A stretch of DNA of 64,000 bases from a bacterium (GTDB lineage Bacteria > Chloroflexota > Anaerolineae > Caldilineales > Caldilineaceae), in the NCBI GenBank assembly GCA_016124945.1, contig WGMT01000029.1, positions 19,383 to 83,382 on the forward strand, in the 5' to 3' direction. This document shows, piece by piece, positions 10,015 to 18,864 of the stretch (position 1 is the stretch's first letter; each line of letters begins with the position of its first letter). The notes beneath the pieces are model-generated. The model saw nothing but the letters and a program-made list of their open reading frames with translations. It was not told the origin of the DNA and made no database searches. Made by a program: the position numbers and the translations under genes.

Positions 10015-10038
10015 AGGCGCAGAATCTGCGCCTTTTTT
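10015..10038 (+). terminator. Intrinsic terminator
   Basis: GGCGCA / TGCGCC stem (extended by AGA/TCT) with a very short loop, followed directly by TTTTTT at 10033-10038. It lies 85 bp after the amidase stop and before the phosphatase gene. Confidence 0.8.
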
Positions 10039-10087
10039 CATCTGCGAATCTGAACCTGTTTTTCTTATTTGGAATAAGGCATTTCCC

Positions 10088-10843
10088 GTGAGAAGTGAAT
10101 CACCAACCCACACCCAGTCTAGCGGTTCCTCTCGATGGTGGGAGCCTGTGGTTCGTCTATTTCAGTGGTTGGGACAGCGCGAACTCCCCGTTCTAATCGC
10201 CATGTTACTCCTATTCGGCGCCATTTTCGGATTCGTCGAACTGGCTGATGAGGTACTTGAAGGATCAACCCAATCTATCGACCAGACAATCCTGCTGTCG
10301 CTACGCTCCGCCGAGGATCCAGCAGAACCCATCGGGCCGTTGTGGCTGGGCGAAGTCATGCGCGATCTGACGGCGCTGGGCGGCGCCACCATCCTTTTTC
10401 TGCTCAGTTTCTCGATCGTGATCTATCTGATGCTGCAACGCCGACTCGGTGCGATGACCTTCGTCATCGCGGCCGTCGTCGGCGGCGCGGTGATGAGTCT
10501 GATCCTCAAGGAACTCTTCGGCCGCCCACGCCCCGATCTGGTGACACATCTTAGCTACGTCACCACCAGTAGTTTCCCCAGCGGCCACTCGATGCTGGCC
10601 GCCGTCACCTATTTGACGCTGGGCGCGCTGCTGGCGCGTATCCACGCAGCACGACGGATCAAGGCCTTCTTCCTCATCGTTGCCGTTGTGCTCACTGTAC
10701 TGGTCGGCTTCAGCCGCGTCTATCTCGGCGTCCATTGGCCCACCGACGTCCTCGGCGGCTGGACGGTGGGCGCGGCGTGGGCGATCTTGTGCTGGTTTGG
10801 GGCGCGAAGGTTGCAGGAGAGAGGGCAGATTGAAAATGAGTAA
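10088..10843 (+). CDS. PAP2-family membrane phosphatase
   Basis: 251 residues with several hydrophobic segments. All three PAP2 signature blocks are present: KELFGRPRPD, SFPSGHSM, and SRVYLGVHWPTDVLGGW. These enzymes dephosphorylate lipid phosphates such as undecaprenyl pyrophosphate or phosphatidic acid at the membrane. The assigned start is GTG; no obvious Shine-Dalgarno precedes it. The gene converges on the class IV aminotransferase gene with a long hairpin between. Confidence 0.88.
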   Translation: MRSESPTHTQSSGSSRWWEPVVRLFQWLGQRELPVLIAMLLLFGAIFGFVELADEVLEGSTQSIDQTILLSLRSAEDPAEPIGPLWLGEVMRDLTALGGATILFLLSFSIVIYLMLQRRLGAMTFVIAAVVGGAVMSLILKELFGRPRPDLVTHLSYVTTSSFPSGHSMLAAVTYLTLGALLARIHAARRIKAFFLIVAVVLTVLVGFSRVYLGVHWPTDVLGGWTVGAAWAILCWFGARRLQERGQIENE

Positions 10844-10939
10844 CGAGTAATGAGTAGGTTAAGTTTGCTTCCGTTTCTTGTGTACGAGAATTCGTTCAAG
10901 GTCACTGGGCATCGTGCTTAACCTACTCATTACTCGTTA
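10841..10939. repeat. Perfect 23-bp inverted repeat between convergent genes
   Basis: Arms 10841-10863 and 10917-10939 are exact reverse complements over 23 bp, 53 bp apart. The units (AACGAGTAATGAGTAGG) recur at ~40350-40383 in the argS leader. The left arm overlaps the stop of the PAP2 gene and the right arm overlaps the stop of the aminotransferase gene, so it probably works as a bidirectional transcription end. Confidence 0.85.
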
Positions 10940-11796
10940 TTTCCTGCCACATATCGCTCAAAATATTGCTCAAACCGCGCGTGCAAGTCCATCGTCATAG
11001 GACCAGGCGCGCCGTTGCCGATAGGCCGGCCGTTGAGCCGCACCAGCGGGAGGACGTGGCGGCTGGTGCTGGTGAGGAAGGCTTCGTCCCAGGTTTGTAG
11101 CTCGACCAGGGGCAGTTTGCGCCGCTCGACAGGGATGCCGGCTTCAACCGCCAACCGCAGGACAATCTGCAACGTGACGCCGTCGAGGATGTCCGCAGCG
11201 GGGGGGATCATGAGCACGCCGTCGCGGATGGCGTAGAAGTTACTGGTTGCGCCTTCGCGCACGTTCCCCAGCGCGTCGAGGAGTAGCCCCTCATGCTCGC
11301 CGTCCGCCGCGGCTTTGCGGCGGGCCATGGTGTTGACCAACGTGTTGAGTGACTTGGCATTGGGCAATGCACGCTCAGCCGCATAGGTCACCGCGCCCAC
11401 GCCGGTGGAGACCATCGTCAGGTCCGGCGCTGTCAGCGGCACCAGCCAGGTGAAAGAGTGCGGCCCGAGGCCCTCGTCCGGCCCCACGGCGAAGAGACGG
11501 ATCGTGGCGCGGCGGATTGGTTCGTCCTGAAGCTCGTTTTCCGCTGCGATCAGCGCGTGGACCCACGCCCGATGGTCCGTCAGATCCCCAGCCAGGGGCA
11601 GCTCAATCTGCGCCGCCGAATCCAGCAGCCGGTTCAGATGATCCTCAAAGTGGAAGATGACCCCATCCCACAATTGGATGCTTTCGTAGACCCCCCACGC
11701 GCCGTACAGGACATTCCCCAGCACCGACACCGTCGCTTCGGACGGTGGGATCAGCGCGCCGTTACAACTGACGATTCGGGGGAGTGATGTTGTCAC
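10930..11796 (-). CDS. Class IV (branched-chain / D-amino-acid type) PLP aminotransferase
   Basis: 288 residues from the GTG at 11794-11796, chosen because AAAGG lies 7-8 bp upstream and because the longer open frame runs through direct repeats. Fold-type IV features: NVLYGAWGVYESIQLWDG, the PLP-lysine region LPNAKSLNTLVNTMAR, LLLDALGNVREGATSNFY, and DGVTLQIVLRLA. The family includes IlvE, D-alanine aminotransferase and aminodeoxychorismate lyase; the residues seen do not decide the substrate. Cytoplasmic. It is the last gene of a minus-strand run after the ABC transporter genes. Confidence 0.88.
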   Translation of the reverse strand: MTTSLPRIVSCNGALIPPSEATVSVLGNVLYGAWGVYESIQLWDGVIFHFEDHLNRLLDSAAQIELPLAGDLTDHRAWVHALIAAENELQDEPIRRATIRLFAVGPDEGLGPHSFTWLVPLTAPDLTMVSTGVGAVTYAAERALPNAKSLNTLVNTMARRKAAADGEHEGLLLDALGNVREGATSNFYAIRDGVLMIPPAADILDGVTLQIVLRLAVEAGIPVERRKLPLVELQTWDEAFLTSTSRHVLPLVRLNGRPIGNGAPGPMTMDLHARFEQYFERYVAGNNE

Positions 11797-11814
11797 GGGT
11801 TTGCCTTTCGTAGT

Positions 11815-11842
11815 GAGCAAAGAGTAATGAGCAAAGAGTAAT
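11815..11842. repeat. Direct tandem repeat, 14 bp x 2
   Basis: GAGCAAAGAGTAAT occurs twice without a gap, followed by the degenerate unit GCGTAATTCG. It lies just upstream of the aminotransferase start and belongs to the same type as the other dispersed tandem units. Confidence 0.8.
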
Positions 11843-11921
11843 GCGTAATTCGTTGAGGTTGTTGTTGCTCGTATAGTTTGTTGTCGTTTCGGCGATAACG
11901 TCGGTCGTCGGTCGTCCTCCG

Positions 11922-12665
11922 TCACTCTACCCAGATCAGATCCTTGTTGGCAAAGGATTGGATGGCGATCCAGGAGAGGAGCGCCGCCAGGCTCAAAACC
12001 AGGAGACCAGCACCCACCAACGGCGCCACCGTGGACGCGGTGACGGTGGCTGGGTCGGTAAGGAGAAGGGAGCGCACCGGCCAGCCGATAGCGTTGACCG
12101 TCTGCACGGCGATTCCCAACTGGCTGCGCTCGAGGACACCCCGCCATTCATCCACCGTAAAGAGGACAGCCAACACCAGGGGCACGACAAGATAGGATCC
12201 GCCGCGGCTGACGAGTTTGCTGGTGAGCAGCCCCGCCGCAATGACCAGCACAAAGAGCGGCAGCCAGCGCAGGCCGATTTGCACCGCCAACTCAGGGGAC
12301 AATTCGATCTTGCGCTGTACAAGCGCCAGCCCGGTGAAAAGGACAGTCATCGCCGCGCTCACCACCAACGTGGAAAAGCCCAACGCGGCCAGCAACGATC
12401 CCCGTCGACGTAGCAACACAAGCCACGGGTAGCTGATCCCCCGGTTAATACGCCATGCCAGGAGCAGCATCGTCACGTAGGCTACGGTGAGCAGACATGC
12501 ACCCGCTACAGCCGCAAAATAATCGATCCCTGCCGGATAGGTGAAGGTGAACGAATATAGGATCAATGTCAACGCCGGCGGCGCAGCCCCCGACAAGGAT
12601 CGCGCTAGATCGCGCAATAGAAAAGCGGTCAATGTTCCAATCTGTCGCACAGGATTCACGGGCAT
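11922..12665 (-). CDS. Putative ABC-2-type transporter membrane protein
   Basis: 247 residues, mostly hydrophobic with about six predicted membrane spans (e.g. YFAAVAGACLLTVAYVTMLL and LVGAGLLVLSLAALLSWIAI). No recognised enzymatic motif. It lies 73 bp downstream of an ABC ATPase gene on the same strand, so it is most simply the permease of that exporter. Substrate unknown. Confidence 0.7.
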   Translation of the reverse strand: MPVNPVRQIGTLTAFLLRDLARSLSGAAPPALTLILYSFTFTYPAGIDYFAAVAGACLLTVAYVTMLLLAWRINRGISYPWLVLLRRRGSLLAALGFSTLVVSAAMTVLFTGLALVQRKIELSPELAVQIGLRWLPLFVLVIAAGLLTSKLVSRGGSYLVVPLVLAVLFTVDEWRGVLERSQLGIAVQTVNAIGWPVRSLLLTDPATVTASTVAPLVGAGLLVLSLAALLSWIAIQSFANKDLIWVE

Positions 12666-12738
12666 CGGTCCACCTGCTGTTGAAGAGAGAGAATTACCGC
12701 AAAGGCGCCTTTGCGGTGAACTTTCCTGTTTGCGTGGA

Positions 12739-13635
12739 TCATCTCTTCTTTGCTTCCGCTTGGATCGCTTCGAGATAGAGTTCCTCGGGCGTGGTGCGGG
12801 CCTGGTCGAGGCTCAGGATGTCAACCCCGGCATCAAGTAGGACGCGTAGCACGTCGTTTTTGTGGACACACGCCGTCCCCATCAGGTGGATCGCGGCGAT
12901 GGACACGTCCACCGCGGGGAAGCGGCCTTGTAGACGAGAAACCAATGACGTGTCCATGTCCTGTGTGCGGATAGATACGCGTTCCTGCATGGGCAACAGT
13001 TCCGCCTGCGCGCCGGATCGCACCAGCCGCCCGCGGTGGAGGATGGCCAGGTGTGTGCACAACGGTGCGATGTCGTTGAGACGGTGCGTGCTGATCAGCA
13101 ACGTGTGCCCTGCCGCGTGGATGCGCTGGATCTGCGCGCGCATCGCGTGCTGACCAGCCGGGTCGAGGCCGTTGAGCGGCTCGTCGAGAATCACCAACAC
13201 CGGATTGTGGATCAACGCCGCTGCCAATGCCAGTCGCTGCAACATACCGCGCGAACAAGCACCGATACGCCAATCCGCCGCATGGATCAAGCCCACGTCA
13301 GCCAACTGCTGCCGCGCCCGCTGCCGCAATCTGGATCGGTCCAAGCCGGCCAGTTTGCCCATGAGTTCAAGGTATTCGAGCAACCGCGCCCCGAACGGAA
13401 AGGCTGGGCGATCCGGCAGATAGCCAACGGAGCGCTCGCCCTCGGCGAAGTCGATGCGCCCAGCATCGGGACGCAGAAAGCCCAGCACCAGGCGGATAAA
13501 AGTTGACTTCCCCGATCCATTTGGCCCCAGCAGGCCAAAAACAGCCCCGGATGTCACCGTCAAGGACAGGTCATCCAGGGCTCGTGTCGATCCATATAAT
13601 TTGGTCAATCCGTTAACAGACAGAAGCGCCGTCAC
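12739..13635 (-). CDS. ABC transporter ATP-binding protein
   Basis: 298 residues. Walker A GLLGPNGSGKS, Walker B LVILDEPLNGLDPAG, and an H-loop in LLISTHRLND are clear. The signature motif is atypical (CSRGMLQRLALAAALIHNP, with SRGMLQ in place of LSGGQ), as in many ABC-2 exporters. A ~90-residue C-terminal extension follows the NBD, as in multidrug/antibiotic or ABC-2 subfamily ATPases. It should pair with the membrane protein immediately downstream. Confidence 0.92.
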   Translation of the reverse strand: MTALLSVNGLTKLYGSTRALDDLSLTVTSGAVFGLLGPNGSGKSTFIRLVLGFLRPDAGRIDFAEGERSVGYLPDRPAFPFGARLLEYLELMGKLAGLDRSRLRQRARQQLADVGLIHAADWRIGACSRGMLQRLALAAALIHNPVLVILDEPLNGLDPAGQHAMRAQIQRIHAAGHTLLISTHRLNDIAPLCTHLAILHRGRLVRSGAQAELLPMQERVSIRTQDMDTSLVSRLQGRFPAVDVSIAAIHLMGTACVHKNDVLRVLLDAGVDILSLDQARTTPEELYLEAIQAEAKKR

Positions 13636-13666
13636 ATTTAGCTCCTACGGCGAGAAGATACAGAGG

Positions 13667-13751
13667 TTTGTGGACACAGATTGGAGGAAACACGGATTTT
13701 TCATCCCTCTGCTATGAAATCCGTGTTCTCTCCAATCCGTGTCCACAAAAA
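13667..13751. repeat. Long imperfect inverted repeat
   Basis: Arms 13667-13704 and 13714-13751 pair over ~35 bp (TTTGTGGACACAGATTGG with CCAATCCGTGTCCACAAA, then CACGGATT with AATCCGTG) around a 9-bp loop. It sits just beyond the stop of the downstream gene of the glycosidase-like operon and upstream of the ABC ATPase gene, fitting a terminator. Confidence 0.75.
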
Positions 13752-13754
13752 GTC

Positions 13755-15056
13755 CTAAGAACCAGCCTCTAGCTGTGAGCGGATCTCCTCAGGCGTGCCG
13801 TTGAGGCGCTGCACTTTGACCCCGCGCATGGACAGGTAGATCAGCGATCCTTCGGGCACGGCCTCGCCGTCGCCGATGACGATGACTTCTTGCGCATTGG
13901 CCGCTTCGTGGACGTCAAAGCCAAAGGCCACGCGCTTTGCGGCCAGCGCGGGGACAAGCACCGTCAGGTGTGCCTTCGTCGTCGCCTTGTCCACTGCACC
14001 CAAAAGGACATAACGCTTGATCACCCCGTCGGCGGCGGGCTTCTCTTCGGGCACGGCGAGATCAATGCGGCGTTGGTTGTTGCCGTCCAACGCCAGCACT
14101 TCGGACTGCACCACAGGATCGACTTCGCCTGGACGTACCACCTGCACAAAGTAGGTGGCTGCGCCAAGGTTGCGCAGACGGAAGGTGCCGCTCTGCCCCA
14201 ATGCCCCTTGCGCCAACACTTCGCCCTGGCTCACCAGCCGCAGCAGCAGACCGGTGCCATTGGTCACCGTGCCTTCGATGACGCTGTTGCGCGGCGGCAG
14301 CGTGACGGTCACCTGCGCCGTCTGCCCGGCTGTCACCTGCACCGGCTGCGTCACCCCTTCCAGGCGCAGCGAGTACGCGCCGGCTTTCACGGCGGTGAAG
14401 GTAAAGCCACCCGACGCGTCAACGGTGGCGTTGTCGATGGCGTCGTCGCCGCGCAGCAGCGCCACCACCAGGCCCGCTCGCATATTCTCGACGCGCCCCA
14501 GGATTGTCCCCGCGCGTTCGGGCGCTTTGGCCTGCTGGTAGACGATCAAAAACGAATGGTGAAAGAGCGTATTGCCGCTGCCGCCGCCGCCAGGATTGGG
14601 TTCGTCGGGGTGATTGGTGCGCAGCCCGTGGACGCGATCACTGGGCAGGCCGGTCATCTCGACGCTGCACACCTGCCACTTCCACATAGGAAAGTTCGCA
14701 CCCGGCTCGTTGTCGGGTTTGTCCAACGTCACCACCTGTTCACCGCCGTCCCAAGTGATGCGGGCCTGGCTGCTCTTGATGCGCATACCGTCAGGCGAAA
14801 GCCCATCCAGGAAAATATGATGGCGTCCATTGTTTTCCTGCGGTGCCAGGTGATAGACCCGCGTCACCCGCCAATAGTCGGCACCGGGCGCGACTTTGGC
14901 TTCCTCAATGGTGACGCCATAGGGGGTGGCATTGCTTTCCACCGGCGCGAGGGTGGTGGACCGGAGCGAACGTTGCGCCCCACCTGTTTCTTCTTCGGTT
15001 GAGGCGTCGTCGCCTCCGCCCGACAACCAGCGGATCAAACGGCTTTGTGGACTCAT
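13755..15056 (-). CDS. Multi-module Ig-like (carboxypeptidase-regulatory-like) protein, unknown function
   Basis: 433 residues with no signal peptide. Residues ~40-160 form an unrecognised beta-rich region. Two or so carboxypeptidase-regulatory-like Ig repeats follow (GTILGRVENMRAGLVVALL, FTFTAVKAGAYSLRLEGV; SVIEGTVTNGTGLLLRLVSQ, GTFRLRNLGAATYFVQVV). The last ~85 residues (KRYVLLGAVDKATTKAHLTV, RVAFGFDVHEAANAQEVIVIG, EIRSQLEAGS) resemble the C-terminal end of the overlapping upstream gene. The ATGA overlap of 4 bp indicates translational coupling. The cellular location is unclear because neither gene carries an export signal. Confidence 0.75.
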   Translation of the reverse strand: MSPQSRLIRWLSGGGDDASTEEETGGAQRSLRSTTLAPVESNATPYGVTIEEAKVAPGADYWRVTRVYHLAPQENNGRHHIFLDGLSPDGMRIKSSQARITWDGGEQVVTLDKPDNEPGANFPMWKWQVCSVEMTGLPSDRVHGLRTNHPDEPNPGGGGSGNTLFHHSFLIVYQQAKAPERAGTILGRVENMRAGLVVALLRGDDAIDNATVDASGGFTFTAVKAGAYSLRLEGVTQPVQVTAGQTAQVTVTLPPRNSVIEGTVTNGTGLLLRLVSQGEVLAQGALGQSGTFRLRNLGAATYFVQVVRPGEVDPVVQSEVLALDGNNQRRIDLAVPEEKPAADGVIKRYVLLGAVDKATTKAHLTVLVPALAAKRVAFGFDVHEAANAQEVIVIGDGEAVPEGSLIYLSMRGVKVQRLNGTPEEIRSQLEAGS

Positions 15057-18000
15057 GGCAGCGCCTCCAATTCGTTACGTAGTGTGTCCAGATTGCCGCT
15101 CACCCGTGTCACCGGGATCTTCTTTTCGGTGAGCGACGCCAGGAGCGCGTCCGACGGCGTGCCGATGATGGTCACCCGTTCGGATTTGGCGCAGATGTCG
15201 GGGTTGAAGCCCACAGTGGGGCCTTTGCGCAAAATGTAGTCGACGGCCTGGGCAAGCTGTGCGTCGGCGGTGCCGGTGTCGAGGGTAGCCACAAAGAGAT
15301 AGTGGCCGAAGCGCGAAGAGGGCTTTGCTCCTGCCGCGGGCAACTTGAGCGTCACCTCGGCCTGGGCATTGACACCCAGCGTCGACGTCGCCTTGACGCC
15401 GGTCTGCTCGGCCAGCCGCACGGTGTAGTCACCGCTGCCCAGTTTCTCGAAGCGGAATGTACCGTCGGCCGCGCTGACCGTCTGCGCCGTCCCCGCGCCG
15501 GAGAGGAGCAGCGTGCGCCCGGAAAGCGGTTGACCGTCGGCATCTACCAATTTGCCCACAATCGAAGATTGCGCCGGTGCAGAGAGTTGCACGTCCTGGG
15601 TCACGTCGCTGGAACCGTCCACGTTGAGGTTCTGGGCGACGAGACCCACGCTCACCAGTTCCAGGCCGTAGACACCGGCGCGCAAGCCATCGAAACGGTA
15701 GCGGCCATCGCCGTCAGTCTGTCCTTCGGCCACACGCTGTCCTAGCGCCCGCAACCAGACAATGGCATTGGTGACAGCCCGCCCCTGGTGTTCGGTGATG
15801 CGGCCCGAAAGCGCGCTGTCTGCGCCTAAATCGCGGTCAAACGTCGGCCCAGCGACCAGCGTGCGCCCGTCAACGATCAATTCTTGCGCGGGCAGGGCGC
15901 TCTCTTTGAGGCGCAGGGTGTAGGTATCGGCAGGCAGCCCGGCGAAGACATACTCACCGTTGGCGTCGGTTTCGTCTTCCTGGCGGATGCTGTACGTCTC
16001 ACAGGTGAGGACGACGGTAGCAGGCTGGTTGGCAGGCAAGACGCGCCCCACAATCTGCCCCAGCATGGGGAAGTCAACCACGCTGCTGCCGATGCCGTCG
16101 AGTGTGATATCGGCGGCAATGATGCCCACGCCCTCCAGGCCAAGTTGGTAGACGCCTGCCGGCAGATCACCGAAACGAAAGCTGCCATCGGTGGCAAGTC
16201 GCGCCAGCCGCGGATCAATGCCGGCGCCGCTCAACGTCACCGAGGCGGTGGACGGCGCACCCACGATGCGGCCACGGACGCTGCTCTGGTTGCCGCCGGT
16301 CGCCGCCGCTTTGCGTTGGAAGGTCACCTCGTAGGCAAGGGGGCGGGGGCGATCCGGCATGTCGGCGGTGATGAGGTTGTCGGCGTTCTGGCTCGGGTAC
16401 GCGGCATCAAGGATGTCCACCATGAAGACGCCGGGCGTGTGGATAAACTGGAAGTAGCCGCGTGGCTTAAATTGATCCTGTCCACTTTTGACGGTGGGGA
16501 AGTTGGTGTCGGGCGCGGCCCCGGTCCAGCGCAGCCGCACGGTGACACCATCCAGCGCGTTGCCCTGTTCATCGAGGACGCGGCCAAAGATGAGGTTGTC
16601 GTTGGCGGTTTCGGCAGCAGAAAGCAGCCGCTTCTGGGTGATGGCGTAGTGCTGCACCGCGGGCGGCGGCACCGTGAGATCGACGGTGGTGTCGGTCCAG
16701 CCGTCTACGGCGATGTTGCGCCGCTCGGTGGATTGGGGCGTGCCGGGGGCTACACGCAGGCGTAGTTTGCCCGCAGGCAGTGTCGTAAAGGCGTAACGTC
16801 CATCGCCGTCGGTGCGGCTTTCGGCCAGCATCTGCAGCGGTGACGCCTGTTGCAAAATGACGGGCACGCCTGCCTGCGGCGCGCCGTCGCTGTCCACAAT
16901 CCGCCCGAGGACGCGACTGCGGCGGCCCATCTGCGGGCGTAGCGTCAACGTCTTGCGGTCGTCCTGGGCCAGTGTCACCTGCCCCGCTTCGGCGCCGAAG
17001 ACGATCAGCCGGTAGGCGGCGGCAGGCAGGCGATCCAGCGTGAGCCGTCCTTGAGCGTCGGTGACGGCCTCAAAGCGGCGGGCAGTCGCACCCCCGGCGG
17101 CGGTGGCTTCCACTTCCACGGTGACGCCGGCGACAGTTTCGTTGCGATCGGCGCGCTGCACGATCAACGTCAGCGACGCCGTCCCCTGGCGTCGTTCGGC
17201 GCGCACACGGGGCGGCAGATCCTTGAGCGCCTGGATCACAGGCAGCCGACCGGCCAGACCGAAGCGTTCGTTCCAGGCGTCGGTGTACCAGCTCATCTGA
17301 TCCCAGGTGGGGCTCCAATCGCCCAACGGGCGGCTGGCCAGCAGCCAGGTGCAGCAACTAAAGTACCAGGCGGGCGCTTTCTCTTGCATAAAGCGCACAA
17401 TTTCCACCTGCCATTCGGCCTGCTGGCTGGGGATCACCTTGGGGTAGCGAAGATCGTCGCCCCAACCCACCACCGGCCCGCCTTCGGTGCTGATGGCCGG
17501 AATGTAGCGCCCCAACACGTCGTGCACCATTTTGCCTGCCCACTCCCAACCGCGGAAGCAGTTGGCGTCGTCGGCCAGGGTTTGGCCGGGGTTTTTGTCG
17601 CGGGCGCGGCGCTCGTTGATCATCTCCATGGAGCGGTTGTCCCAGGCCCAGGCGGGGAAGCGTTCAAATTCCTGGCGCGTGAGAGGACGGCCTTCCTGGT
17701 TCACAGGATCGCTGGGGTAGTCGGGCGGGTGGTTGAGCGTGTAGTTGTGGATGGCCAGCCATGCGCCGCGGTCGAAGAGATCGGCGCGCCCCTTGTCTAC
17801 GACGCGGCGGATGATATTGTCCCTGCCGCCGGGGCCCATCGCGGGGACGGCGAGCAATCCGCCTTCGCCGAAGACAATGTCGGCATCGTAGATGAAGTTG
17901 TCGGTGACGATGTCGAGCCAGTTGTCGGGCTTGTGGTTGTCTTTCCACTCAGCAGGCAGATCGGGTTCGTTGTTGGTCTCAAAATAGTGCACACCAGCGG

Positions 18001-18289
18001 CCACCAGCTTGCGCACGCCGCTGACCTCGCGTCCACCCATGCGATCGGGGTTGGGCTGCTCACGGAAAAGGCGCACCACAGGCATGATGCCGGCATCGAG
18101 CAGGCGGCGGCAGAGTTCGAGGGACGATCCATCGCCGTCGTCGAGCAGTTTTACCCACTTGATGTGCATAGCGGTGAGTTCGTTGATCCAAAAATCGAGA
18201 TCGCGCCCCGACGGATGGTAGACACGCGCCGACCAGTGGACACCGCGTCCATTGTCTTCGGGCGGTCGTGGAAAGTCTGAAATCTGCAT
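15053..18289 (-). CDS. Clan GH-A glycosidase-like domain with a long array of carboxypeptidase-regulatory-like repeats
   Basis: 1078 residues. The N-terminal ~380 residues look like a TIM-barrel glycoside hydrolase of clan GH-A: an Asn-Glu-Pro strand (HYFETNNEPDLPAEW), with Glu as candidate acid/base, and ISTEGGPVVGWGDD, with Glu as candidate nucleophile. After it come six or seven repeats of ~80-100 residues with the pattern GRI.D..G.P..GV.V.L....G...T..DG.Y.F..LPAG.Y.L. An ~85-residue terminal module (SSRFGHYLFVATLDTGTADA, FNPDICAKSERVTIIG) is shared with the next gene. No signal peptide, which is odd for a polysaccharide-active architecture. A dispersed repeat of GATTGGG units lies ~20 bp upstream of the start. 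Confidence 0.72.
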   Translation of the reverse strand: MQISDFPRPPEDNGRGVHWSARVYHPSGRDLDFWINELTAMHIKWVKLLDDGDGSSLELCRRLLDAGIMPVVRLFREQPNPDRMGGREVSGVRKLVAAGVHYFETNNEPDLPAEWKDNHKPDNWLDIVTDNFIYDADIVFGEGGLLAVPAMGPGGRDNIIRRVVDKGRADLFDRGAWLAIHNYTLNHPPDYPSDPVNQEGRPLTRQEFERFPAWAWDNRSMEMINERRARDKNPGQTLADDANCFRGWEWAGKMVHDVLGRYIPAISTEGGPVVGWGDDLRYPKVIPSQQAEWQVEIVRFMQEKAPAWYFSCCTWLLASRPLGDWSPTWDQMSWYTDAWNERFGLAGRLPVIQALKDLPPRVRAERRQGTASLTLIVQRADRNETVAGVTVEVEATAAGGATARRFEAVTDAQGRLTLDRLPAAAYRLIVFGAEAGQVTLAQDDRKTLTLRPQMGRRSRVLGRIVDSDGAPQAGVPVILQQASPLQMLAESRTDGDGRYAFTTLPAGKLRLRVAPGTPQSTERRNIAVDGWTDTTVDLTVPPPAVQHYAITQKRLLSAAETANDNLIFGRVLDEQGNALDGVTVRLRWTGAAPDTNFPTVKSGQDQFKPRGYFQFIHTPGVFMVDILDAAYPSQNADNLITADMPDRPRPLAYEVTFQRKAAATGGNQSSVRGRIVGAPSTASVTLSGAGIDPRLARLATDGSFRFGDLPAGVYQLGLEGVGIIAADITLDGIGSSVVDFPMLGQIVGRVLPANQPATVVLTCETYSIRQEDETDANGEYVFAGLPADTYTLRLKESALPAQELIVDGRTLVAGPTFDRDLGADSALSGRITEHQGRAVTNAIVWLRALGQRVAEGQTDGDGRYRFDGLRAGVYGLELVSVGLVAQNLNVDGSSDVTQDVQLSAPAQSSIVGKLVDADGQPLSGRTLLLSGAGTAQTVSAADGTFRFEKLGSGDYTVRLAEQTGVKATSTLGVNAQAEVTLKLPAAGAKPSSRFGHYLFVATLDTGTADAQLAQAVDYILRKGPTVGFNPDICAKSERVTIIGTPSDALLASLTEKKIPVTRVSGNLDTLRNELEALP

Positions 18290-18864
18290 CGGTGCTACTC
18301 CTGTCAGACTGGAGGTTAGGCGATTGGGTGATTAGGAGATTGGGGGGCATTATAGCATAGCCGTTGATGAAACAACACGAAAGTGATTTCTGACACTTTC
18401 GCCGATCGTGGGTATAGTGGGTATAGTGATTTGTGATTGGTGCTGAACTAAGCGTTGACGCCGTGAGGCCCTCACCCCCAGCCCCTCTCCCACCGAGTGA
18501 AGGCCAAATTGACGACTGACATGCACTGTTGCATCCGCAGTTTCGCCGTCAGAGTAACTGGGTGGGAGAGGGGAGCCAGAGCGTCGACACGTTTCTGGCT
18601 CCCCTCTCCCACCCAGTTGCGAAAGACGTGAAACTTGTGGCATCTTGTCAGTTTTCTTCTCAGTTTTCTTCGTCACGTCGGCACCTCGGTCTTGTGGGAG
18701 AGGGGCGGGGGGGTGAGGGCCTTCTGGGAGACTGGGTTTGTCCGATACACCAGTGAAAGCTCAAGCCATAATCCTGCCGACTGCACGGCGGCCTGATTTC
18801 TCTCAAATGCTTCAAGTGGCAGTCGTCAATCACCTTCCTGGACAATATTCCAAAGGACATATCC
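18290..18864. other. 575-bp divergent intergenic region with nested inverted repeats
   Basis: No convincing gene. It holds GATTGGGTGATTAGGAGATTGG units (18312-18342), an outer inverted pair (CCCTCACCCCCAGCCCC at ~18468 with GGGGTGAGGGCC at ~18710), and an inner perfect 25-bp pair listed separately. Promoters of both flanking genes should lie here. AAAGGA at ~18853-18858 is the ribosome binding site of the peptidase gene. Confidence 0.6.
18556..18618. repeat. Perfect 25-bp inverted repeat
   Basis: Arms 18556-18580 and 18594-18618 are exact reverse complements (core GGTGGGAGAGGGGAGCCAGA) around a 13-bp loop. They are nested within the outer CCCTCACC...GGTGAGGG pair. Confidence 0.88.

Noticed and set aside
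11797..12147. N-terminal extension of the class IV aminotransferase
   Set aside because: It overlaps the membrane-protein gene and is made of direct repeats; GTG at 11796 has a ribosome binding site.
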